From positions 1 through 31,373 of the forward strand of contig JBBDSJ010000082.1 of the NCBI GenBank assembly GCA_040905025.1: a stretch of DNA of 31,373 nt. Reading direction: 5' to 3'. The first letter of the stretch is position 1; every line of letters starts with the position of its first letter. Under the pieces are notes generated by a model that saw nothing but the letters and a program-made list of their open reading frames with translations, did not search any database and was not told where the DNA came from. The position numbers were made by a program, and so were the translations under genes. The stretch comes from JBBDSJ01 sp040905025 (GTDB lineage: Bacteria > Pseudomonadota > Gammaproteobacteria > Methylohalomonadales > Methylohalomonadaceae). Below are positions 16,264-22,723 of the stretch, in pieces.

Positions 16264-17091
16264 TTAATCAGCGCGCAGTAATTCATTGATGCCGACCTTG
16301 GCGCGGGTCTTGGCATCCACCTGCTTGACGATGACGGCGCAGTAGAGGCTATAGCTGCCGTCTTTCGCGGGCAGATTGCCCGAGACGACCACGGCCCCCG
16401 GCGGTATGCGGCCGTAGCTGACTTCGCCGGTTTCGCGATTGAATATCTTCGTGCTCTGGCCGATATAAACACCCATCGAAATCACGGCGCCTGCGCCGAC
16501 AATGACACCTTCAACAACTTCCGAACGCGCGCCGATAAAACAATTGTCTTCAATAATGGTGGGTGCGGCCTGCAACGGTTCCAGAACACCGCCGATACCG
16601 ACACCACCGGACAAATGCACGTTCTTGCCAATTTGTGCACACGAACCCACGGTTGCCCAGGTATCAACCATGGTGCCGGAATCCACATAGGCACCGATGT
16701 TGACATAGCTCGGCATCATGACGACATTCGGCGCGATATAACTGGCGTAGCGTGCCGTTGCCGGCGGTACGATGCGCGCACCAATGTTGTCAAATGCCGC
16801 TTTATCAAGACCGCTGAATTTGGTTTTGACCTTGTCATAGTAATTGGTAAAACCACCGCTGATGACATCGTTGTCATTGAGGCGGAATGACAACAGCACG
16901 GCTTTTTTCAGCCATTCATTAACCACCCAGTCGCCGTCTTTTTTCTCGGCCACACGCAGGCTGCCGTTATCAAGTCCGGCTAATGCAACATCAACAGCGG
17001 ATTTCAGTTCACTGTCGGCATTTTTGCTATTGATCTCGGTGCGGCGTTCAAACGCGGCATTAATAATGGATTGGGTGTCGTTATTGCTCAT
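16264..17091 (-). CDS. dapD: 2,3,4,5-tetrahydropyridine-2,6-dicarboxylate N-succinyltransferase
   Basis: DapD transfers succinyl from succinyl-CoA to tetrahydrodipicolinate, the first step of the succinylase branch of lysine and diaminopimelate synthesis. The 275-residue protein matches the E. coli length. An N-terminal helical domain (about 1-95) precedes a left-handed beta-helix of hexapeptide repeats (about 100-235), with the conserved segments VVMMPSYVNIGAYVDSGTMV, WATVGSCAQIGKNVHLSGGV and GVYIGQSTKIFNRETGEV. AGGA on the minus strand precedes the ATG. It follows dapC by 27 bases and is probably co-transcribed with it. Confidence 0.97.
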   Translation of the reverse strand: MSNNDTQSIINAAFERRTEINSKNADSELKSAVDVALAGLDNGSLRVAEKKDGDWVVNEWLKKAVLLSFRLNDNDVISGGFTNYYDKVKTKFSGLDKAAFDNIGARIVPPATARYASYIAPNVVMMPSYVNIGAYVDSGTMVDTWATVGSCAQIGKNVHLSGGVGIGGVLEPLQAAPTIIEDNCFIGARSEVVEGVIVGAGAVISMGVYIGQSTKIFNRETGEVSYGRIPPGAVVVSGNLPAKDGSYSLYCAVIVKQVDAKTRAKVGINELLRAD

Positions 17092-17118
17092 GGTATTTCC
17101 TGCTGACTTGATTGCTGA

Positions 17119-18321
17119 TTATTGTAATGATTCTACCAGATCGCGAATACGATCGGCGGCCTCAATGCATTCTGCGACAGGCGCGACCAGCGCGATGCGT
17201 ATATGATTGGCGCCCGGATTAATGCCGTCAATCTCGCGCGACAAATAGCTGCCCGGCAACACAGTTACATTATGTTGCCGGTATAACTCACGGGCAAAAT
17301 CGGTGTCGGCTATCGGCGTTTGCGGCCATAAATAAAAACCGGCGGCCGGCGCTTTGACTTGCATGACCGGTGTGAGTATATCCAGCATGTGGTCAAATTT
17401 TTCACTGTAAAGCCGGCGGTTTTCCTGCACATGCGCTTCATCCTGCCAGGCAGCAATACTCGCTGCTTGTGTATAAGGTGCCATCGCACAACCGTGATAG
17501 GTGCGATAGCGTAAAAATTCAGCAATCAATTTTGCCTCGCCGGCGACAAAGCCGGAACGGATGCCGGGGGCATTCGAGCGTTTTGACAAACTGTGAAATA
17601 CCATCGCACGATTGAAATTATTACGGCCGAGTTTTGCTGCCGCTGCCAGCATGCCTAATGGTGGTGTTGACTCCGGCGCATAAATTTCTGAATAACATTC
17701 ATCCGCGGCAATGATGAAATCATGCTCATCCGCCAGTGCAAATAATTTTTCATAGGTTGCAAGATCAATAACTGCACCGGCCGGGTTGCCCGGTGAACAG
17801 ACATACAGCAACTGGCAGCGCTGCCAGTCATCGGCACTGACTTGATCAAAGTCCGGGATGAAGCCGGTATCAGCAGTGCAATTCAGATATTGTGGTTCAG
17901 CACCGGCGAGTAATGCCGCGCCTTCATAGATTTGATAAAACGGGTTCGGCAGTAATACTCGCGCATCCGGAATCAAGTCATTGACTACACATTGTGCGAA
18001 CGCGAACAGCGCTTCGCGCGTACCGTTAACCGGCAGTACATGACGTTCGGAATCCAGTTCGGTGTTATCCAGCTCAAACCGTTGCCGCAACCAGCCAGTA
18101 ATGGCCTGCCGCAATGCCGCTATGCCGCGTGTTGTGGGATAGCTGGCGGCACCGGCCAGATTGTCACGCAGACTGTCGAGGATGAACGCCGGGGTCGGGT
18201 GTTTGGGCTCACCAATAGATAAGTTAATCGGTGTTTTATCGGCAGCCGGTGTCACGCCAGCGAAAAGTTTTGCGAGCTTCTCAAACGGGTAGGGTTGCAG
18301 CGCATTCAGACCATTATTCAT
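17119..18321 (-). CDS. dapC: Succinyldiaminopimelate transaminase
   Basis: DapC converts N-succinyl-2-amino-6-ketopimelate to N-succinyl-LL-diaminopimelate with glutamate, the step after DapD. The 400-residue protein is a fold-type I aminotransferase. It has SIGEPKHPTP near 35-44, the PLP-contacting VCSPGNPAG (174-182) and DECY (D207, Y210), the Schiff-base lysine K247 in SLSKRSNAPG, and the carboxylate-binding Arg in the C-terminal NHIRIAL. The specific DapC call rests on overall similarity to the succinyl-DAP transaminase family and on the adjacent dapD. It is transcribed away from the EamA transporter gene. Confidence 0.93.
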   Translation of the reverse strand: MNNGLNALQPYPFEKLAKLFAGVTPAADKTPINLSIGEPKHPTPAFILDSLRDNLAGAASYPTTRGIAALRQAITGWLRQRFELDNTELDSERHVLPVNGTREALFAFAQCVVNDLIPDARVLLPNPFYQIYEGAALLAGAEPQYLNCTADTGFIPDFDQVSADDWQRCQLLYVCSPGNPAGAVIDLATYEKLFALADEHDFIIAADECYSEIYAPESTPPLGMLAAAAKLGRNNFNRAMVFHSLSKRSNAPGIRSGFVAGEAKLIAEFLRYRTYHGCAMAPYTQAASIAAWQDEAHVQENRRLYSEKFDHMLDILTPVMQVKAPAAGFYLWPQTPIADTDFARELYRQHNVTVLPGSYLSREIDGINPGANHIRIALVAPVAECIEAADRIRDLVESLQ

Positions 18322-18404
18322 AACCGCCGCAAGCTACCGCAAAACCCCGGCCGAGTACAGTTTGTAACGTGCTCTTTATGATAATTCTGCTAGGCTGTGC
18401 GGCG

Positions 18405-19295
18405 ATGCCAATTACTACCCGAATTCCTTCACTACCGTTACTGCCTGTGTTCAGTTGCCTGTTAGCGGCAACGCTCTGGGGCATATTCTGGTATCCATTA
18501 CGGCAGATGGAAGCGCTGGGTGTGCCCGGGCTCTGGGCGATTCTGGTTGTTTATATTTTCGCGTCTGTGGCTGTCGCGCCGTGGTTATGGCGACAACGTG
18601 CCGCGTTCCGGCAAATTTCCCCCGATTTGCTGGTGATTGGGCTGGCTGCTGGCTGGTGCAATCTGGCGTTTGCACTGGCGGTGCTTGAAGGTACGGTCGT
18701 GCGGGTATTGCTGTTGTTCTATCTGGCGCCGATGTGGACCATTTTGCTGGGTATCGTGATCCTGCGTGAACGGCCGGGCCGCCAGGACGGGATAACACTC
18801 GCCATTGCCATGTTCGGTGCGTTGATCATGCTCTGGCCGGGGCTGGTTGACTGGTCTGATGGTGTTTCCCGTGCTGATGGATTTGCCATTACAGCCGGAC
18901 TGGCGTTTGCGCTGACCAATGTCATGGTACGCAAGGCCGGTGATCAGCCGATTGCCTTGAAAATGATTGCGGCCTGGCTGGGTGTGCTGGTGTTGACGGT
19001 CAGCGCAATCATACTGACGGCCAACCCTTTTCCGGTAGCCGCAACAGCCGGTGGTTGGTGGCTGGCCGCATTGTTCGGCCTTTTCGGCATGACATTAATG
19101 ACTTTTACGGCCCAGTACGGCGTGACCTACCTGCCGATCTATCACTCGGCTATATTGTTCCTGTTTGAAGTGGTGGCAGGCGCGGTTTCAGCCTGGCTGT
19201 TAACCAGTGAAGTGGTGACGGTTCACGAGTGGGTGGGCGGCAGCCTTGTCATGCTGGCGGCATGGCTGTCGGCGCGCGCCAGCCGACAAATATAA
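18405..19295 (+). CDS. EamA/DMT-superfamily transporter
   Basis: This inner-membrane protein has about ten hydrophobic helices in two EamA repeats (about residues 10-140 and 155-290), with LLAATLWGIFWYPLRQ at the start of the first and FYLAPMWTILLGIVILRERP at its end, a characteristic EamA segment. Family members export amino acids or other metabolites; the substrate cannot be read from sequence. I prefer the ATG at 18405 (MPITTRIPSL), 296 residues, because upstream starts (GTG 18369, ATG 18378) would add an odd hydrophobic leader. TATGAT at 18377-18382 could be its -10 box. The stop is followed immediately by a repeat element. Confidence 0.88.
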   Translation: MPITTRIPSLPLLPVFSCLLAATLWGIFWYPLRQMEALGVPGLWAILVVYIFASVAVAPWLWRQRAAFRQISPDLLVIGLAAGWCNLAFALAVLEGTVVRVLLLFYLAPMWTILLGIVILRERPGRQDGITLAIAMFGALIMLWPGLVDWSDGVSRADGFAITAGLAFALTNVMVRKAGDQPIALKMIAAWLGVLVLTVSAIILTANPFPVAATAGGWWLAALFGLFGMTLMTFTAQYGVTYLPIYHSAILFLFEVVAGAVSAWLLTSEVVTVHEWVGGSLVMLAAWLSARASRQI

Positions 19296-19488
19296 GGAAG
19301 CACTGAATAATTCCATCCTGGAATTCTCAGAGCACGAAAAACAAAAATGCTATTTTTGTTATTCCATCCTTAGGTTCGTAAACGCTACATCCATGTAGCA
19401 CTTTTCTTCATTTCTCAATCACTTGCGTAATTGAGAAATGGCGGCACTTCCCTGTGCCGCAAGAACCTCTGAATAAATCAGAGGTTCT
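19296..19488 (+). repeat. Hairpin-chain repeat element, copy 1
   Basis: This 193-base element begins right after the EamA stop and is almost wholly made of stem-loops. They are AACAAAAA/TTTTTGTT (19340-19360), GCTACAT-CC-ATGTAGC (19384-19399), an eleven-pair stem at 19409-19440, GCGGCAC/GTGCCGC (19441-19460) and an eleven-pair stem AGAACCTCTGA/TCAGAGGTTCT (19462-19488). Its start (GGAAGCACTGAATAATTC) resembles the reverse complement of its end (GAACCTCTGATTTATTC), giving imperfect terminal inverted repeats as in MITEs. An inverted, diverged second copy lies at 20722-20957, beyond leuB. It has no coding capacity. Confidence 0.75.
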
Positions 19489-19521
19489 ACAAATGCCTTT
19501 TCAGGCTTCTGCATACCGCCG

Positions 19522-19538
19522 TACCGCAACTTGCGGTA
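19522..19538 (+). promoter_or_regulatory. Small hairpin in the leuB leader
   Basis: TACCGCA-ACT-TGCGGTA forms a perfect seven-pair stem with a three-base loop about 50 bases before the leuB ATG. It is followed by TCCTTGGC, a string also found in repeat copy 2, so it could be a leader structure or a leftover module of the repeat element. Confidence 0.35.
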
Positions 19539-19590
19539 TCCTTGGCAGCTTTTTCGCATTCACTGTTTTCAAGCACCTTTTAACCATACG

Positions 19591-20676
19591 ATGACCTACA
19601 AGATTTTGATGTTACCCGGCGACGGCATCGGCCCGGAAATTGTCGCCGAGGCCGAAAAAGTGCTGCAGACGTTGATCAGTGGCTACGGCCTCGATGCCGA
19701 ACTTACGCACGGATTGCTCGGCGGTGCGGCCATTGATGCCAGCGGTCAGCCCATGCCGGAGGCCACGCTCGCCGCCGCAAAGGCTGCCGATGCCACCTTG
19801 CTGGGGGCGGTCGGCGGACCGAAATGGGACAAAATTGAACGGCCGTTGCGGCCGGAGCGCGGCTTGCTGGCCTTGCGTGCGGGACTCGGTTTGTTTGCCA
19901 ATCTGCGGCCGGCCATTTTGTATGCGGAACTCGCCGCTGCGTCAACGCTGAAGCCGGACGTGGTCGCCGATCTGGATTTGATGATCGTGCGTGAATTGAC
20001 CGGTGGCATTTATTTTGGTGAACCACGCGGTATTCAGACACTGGCAAACGGTGAGCGTGAAGGCTTTAACACCGAGCGTTACAATGAAACTGAAATTCGC
20101 CGGATTGCGAAAATTGCATTCGAGATCGCCGGCAAGCGCCATGGCCGCGTCTGCTCTATCGACAAGGCCAATGTACTGGAAGCGACCGAACTCTGGCGTG
20201 AAGTCGTCACCGAAGTGGGTGCCGAATATCCGGCAATAGAATTGTCACATATGTATGTGGATAACGCCGCAATGCAACTGGTGCGCGCGCCGAAACAGTT
20301 TGATGTATTGCTGACCAACAATATTTTTGGTGACATTCTCTCGGATCTGGCCGCCATGTTGACCGGCTCCATCGGCATGTTGCCATCGGCATCGTTGTCG
20401 CAAAGCCGCCAGGGGCTGTACGAACCCTGTCATGGCTCGGCGCCGGACATTGCCGGCCAGGACAAGGCGAACCCGCTGGCGACTATTTTGTCAGTTGCCA
20501 TGCTGCTGCGTTACTCATTGGGCGAAGACGCGTTGGCTGACAAGGTCGAACAGGCCGTGCGTGCTGTTTTGCAAAGTGGCCTGCGTACTGCGGATATTGC
20601 CGCGGCCGGGACAGCGGCGCTTGGTTGCCGGGCGATGGGTGATGCCGTTGTTACGGAATTAAGTAATAAACCATGA
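19591..20676 (+). CDS. leuB: 3-isopropylmalate dehydrogenase
   Basis: LeuB oxidatively decarboxylates 3-isopropylmalate with NAD in leucine synthesis. From the ATG at 19591 the protein is 361 residues, the usual length, and starts MTYKILMLPGDGIGPEIV; an in-frame upstream extension to 19531 is not conserved and is rejected. Visible family motifs are GGPKWD, ELTGGIYFGEPRG, the Lys/Asp-containing SIDKANVLEA and the signature NNIFGDILSDLAAMLTGSIGMLPSASL (shown in part by family knowledge). No good Shine-Dalgarno is visible. leuC and leuD are not in the window. The downstream order asd-fimV-truA is conserved in gammaproteobacteria such as Pseudomonas. The gene is bracketed by inverted copies of a repeat element. 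Confidence 0.96.
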   Translation: MTYKILMLPGDGIGPEIVAEAEKVLQTLISGYGLDAELTHGLLGGAAIDASGQPMPEATLAAAKAADATLLGAVGGPKWDKIERPLRPERGLLALRAGLGLFANLRPAILYAELAAASTLKPDVVADLDLMIVRELTGGIYFGEPRGIQTLANGEREGFNTERYNETEIRRIAKIAFEIAGKRHGRVCSIDKANVLEATELWREVVTEVGAEYPAIELSHMYVDNAAMQLVRAPKQFDVLLTNNIFGDILSDLAAMLTGSIGMLPSASLSQSRQGLYEPCHGSAPDIAGQDKANPLATILSVAMLLRYSLGEDALADKVEQAVRAVLQSGLRTADIAAAGTAALGCRAMGDAVVTELSNKP

Positions 20677-20689
20677 ACAAAAAATCGAA

Positions 20690-20714
20690 GTAGGAGCGCA
20701 GCTTGCTGCGCGAA
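20690..20714 (+). repeat. REP-like palindrome after leuB
   Basis: GTAGGAGCGC followed by AGCTTGCTGCGCGAA contains the perfect seven-pair stem GCGCAGC-TT-GCTGCGC. The GTAGGAGCG head and the hairpin are the hallmarks of REP sequences spread by RAYT transposases in Pseudomonas and relatives. No T run follows, so it is not a standard terminator. It abuts repeat copy 2. Confidence 0.6.
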
Positions 20715-20721
20715 TAGTTAA

Positions 20722-20957
20722 GGAACCTCTGATTTAATCAGAGGTTCCTGCAGTACATGGATGCACTGCCATTTTTCAACCACTTAAGTGGTTGAAAAAT
20801 GAAGAGAAGTGCTACATGGATGTAGCGGTCACGAACCTAAGGATGGAAAATCAAAAATCACAATTTTCGATTATCGTGCTCTGAGAGGTGGCACACGGAT
20901 GTGCCGCTAACGGAGCCAAGGATGCAGTATTCATGGATGAATTAATTCAGAGCTTCC
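20722..20957 (-). repeat. Hairpin-chain repeat element, copy 2 (inverted)
   Basis: This 236-base element is the inverted, longer counterpart of 19296-19488. On the plus strand it starts with GGAACCTCTGA-TTTAA-TCAGAGGTTCC (20722-20748) and ends GAATTAATTCAGAGCTTCC. It contains a perfect 32-base palindrome (20770-20801), GCTACAT-GG-ATGTAGC (20811-20826), GGCACA/TGTGCC (20890-20905) and ATTCAT-GG-ATGAAT (20929-20942). CATGGATG-like cores recur in most loops. Shared blocks with copy 1 include ACGAACCTAAGGATGGA and the GCTACAT hairpin with its AAGTGCTACATGGATGTAGC context. No ORF. Confidence 0.75.
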
Positions 20958-20994
20958 TTAACATCTGAAAACAGAAACAAGTAAGCAGAACTTT

Positions 20995-22020
20995 ATGAGT
21001 AAAAAATTATTTAACGTCGCCATAGCCGGGGCAACCGGTGCCGTGGGTGAAAACCTGCTGGCGATTCTTGAACAGCGCGATTTCCCGGTCGGCAAGTTGC
21101 ACTTGCTGGCAAGCAGCCGCTCGGCCGGCAAGACAGTGCAATTTCGCGGTGAGACGCTGACGGTTCAGGATCTGGATAAATTTGATTTCAGCGATGTGCA
21201 GATCGGTTTGTTCTCGGCTGGTGCCTCGGTGTCGGCCGTGCATGCGCCGCGGGCGGCCGCGGCCGGTTGCGTGGTGGTCGATAATACTTCGCAATTTCGT
21301 TATGACGACGCTATTCCACTGGTCGTGCCGGAAGTAAATGCGCATGCAATCGCCCAACACAAGCAACGCGGCATTATCGCCAATCCGAATTGCTCAACCA
21401 TTCAGATGGTTGTGGCATTAAAGCCCATCTATGACGCGGTCGGGATCGAACGCATCAATGTCTGCACCTATCAGGCGGTGTCCGGTACCGGCATGCGTGC
21501 GATCGAGGAATTGCGCAGCCAGAGTGCGGCAGTACTCGCCGGTCAGCCGGTCGAATCAGCCGTGTATCCGAAGCAGATCGCATTCAACGTGCTGCCGCAT
21601 ATCGATAAATTCCAGGCGAATGGTTACACCAAGGAAGAAATGAAAATGGTCTGGGAAACGCAAAAAATCATGGAAGATCCGAAAATCAGGATCAATCCGA
21701 CCGCTGTTCGGGTGCCGGTCGTGTATGGCCATTCCGAGGCCGTGCATCTGGAAACCCGGGACAAGATAACGGCGGCGCAAGTGCGTGATTTACTTGAAAA
21801 AGCACCGGGCGTGGTGGTGCTGGACGAGCCTGCCGATGGCGGCTATCCGACGGCGGTGACCGAGTCGGCGGGCCGGGATCCGATCTATGTCGGGCGCATT
21901 CGCGAGGATATTTCCCACCCGCGCGGAATTGATTTATGGGTGGTTGCGGACAATTTACGTAAAGGGGCAGCTTTAAACAGTGTTCAAATCGCTGAAATTT
22001 TGGTAAAAGACTACTTATAA
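20995..22020 (+). CDS. asd: Aspartate-semialdehyde dehydrogenase
   Basis: Asd reduces aspartyl phosphate to aspartate semialdehyde, the branch compound for lysine/diaminopimelate, threonine and methionine. The 341-residue protein begins with the NADP-binding GATGAVGE (12-19) and has the catalytic Cys133 in ANPNCSTIQ, the substrate Arg in the VRVPVVYGHSEAV region and the C-terminal DNLRKGAALNSVQIAE. Its length places it in the shorter class (as in Vibrio Asd2 or Gram-positive enzymes). It occupies the position between leuB and fimV, where Pseudomonas carries asd plus a Usg-like paralogue; the intact Cys excludes the inactive Usg type. It supplies the pathway served by dapD and dapC about 3 kb away. 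Confidence 0.96.
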   Translation: MSKKLFNVAIAGATGAVGENLLAILEQRDFPVGKLHLLASSRSAGKTVQFRGETLTVQDLDKFDFSDVQIGLFSAGASVSAVHAPRAAAAGCVVVDNTSQFRYDDAIPLVVPEVNAHAIAQHKQRGIIANPNCSTIQMVVALKPIYDAVGIERINVCTYQAVSGTGMRAIEELRSQSAAVLAGQPVESAVYPKQIAFNVLPHIDKFQANGYTKEEMKMVWETQKIMEDPKIRINPTAVRVPVVYGHSEAVHLETRDKITAAQVRDLLEKAPGVVVLDEPADGGYPTAVTESAGRDPIYVGRIREDISHPRGIDLWVVADNLRKGAALNSVQIAEILVKDYL

Positions 22021-22045
22021 ACTATAGTTAGTACGGGTTTGTAAA

Positions 22046-22286
22046 GCAGGTTCGCAGGTTCTTGGCAGGTTCCTGGAACCATAAAATTGATAGCTGCAGG
22101 GCGGTTTTTAGCATGATTTTGCTGTTTCCCGGTCCCGGCAGGTGTGGTTCAGAGGCGGTTTTGGCCAAAAATTTGCAGTTTTGGCCTGTATTTTGATGTA
22201 TGGGTGATGTCTGCAGACGTTGCAGTTCGTCCGGTTTTTGGGGTTTTTGGTGCGGTCTTTGTTAATTTGGTGCGGTCTTTGTTAAT
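22046..22286 (+). repeat. Short tandem repeats upstream of the FimV-core gene
   Basis: The 297-base gap after asd is G/T-rich. GCAGGTTC occurs three times (22046-22053, 22054-22061, 22065-22072), the last overlapping a GGTTCC-T-GGAACC inverted repeat (22068-22080). Further on, a 20-base unit TTGGTGCGGTCTTTGTTAAT is exactly duplicated in tandem (22247-22266, 22267-22286), about 30 bases before the next start codon. No gene is seen here; it presumably carries the promoter of the fimV region. Confidence 0.65.
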
Positions 22287-22317
22287 ACAGGGCTTGGTCA
22301 GACAGGGGGCATCCGGA

Positions 22318-22692
22318 ATGATGACGAGCAAAAGGATACAAGGCAACTGGACGCTTGCGCCGCTGTTCGTGCTGATGTTGTTGCTGGCACAACCACTGCA
22401 GGCGCTGGCACCGACGGATATTGAAGTGGATTCATATCTGAATCAGCCATTGAAAGCGCGTGTCTTTTTGCGCAGTGCCGAGGCCAGTATTGTACGGGAT
22501 CTGCGTGTGCAGGCCCTGGACACGTCTTTGCCACTGCAGTTTTCAATTGAGACCGACGTCAGTGGCCAGGTGTTTGTAGTGGTTTCAACCACACAGCCGG
22601 TGCGTGAGCCGGCGTCTACTTTTGCGCTGGAATTTACCTGGCCTGATGGCCAACTGGTGCGCGACTATTCTCTCTTGCTGGATCCGCAGTAA
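22318..22692 (+). CDS. Stand-alone FimV-core-domain exported protein
   Basis: The 124-residue product has a signal peptide (about 1-31, ending LLLAQPLQA) and then a single domain matching the periplasmic FimV core: IEVDSYLNQPLKARVFL, a run of beta strands, and a close in LEFTWPDGQLVRDYSLLLDP. The next gene, fimV, carries the same domain ending LEISWSSGRLFREYTVLLDP. Two ATGs at 22318 and 22321 are possible; GGGGG at 22305-22309 favours either. The frame is open upstream to 22144, but that sequence is not protein-like. It lies 31 bases before fimV and is probably co-transcribed. It looks like a partial duplication of fimV or an accessory paralogue; function inferred only. Confidence 0.8.
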   Translation: MMTSKRIQGNWTLAPLFVLMLLLAQPLQALAPTDIEVDSYLNQPLKARVFLRSAEASIVRDLRVQALDTSLPLQFSIETDVSGQVFVVVSTTQPVREPASTFALEFTWPDGQLVRDYSLLLDPQ

Positions 22693-22723
22693 CGCGGTTC
22701 AGGCTTAACTGGTAATCCGTAAC

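Noticed and set aside
19531..19590. Upstream extension of leuB
   Set aside because: LeuB proteins begin at the MTYKILMLPGDGIG segment; the extension covers a leader hairpin.
22144..22317. Upstream extension of the FimV-core ORF
   Set aside because: The extra 58 residues are not protein-like, would bury the signal peptide, and span the exact tandem repeat; the ATG pair at 22318/22321 has a ribosome binding site.
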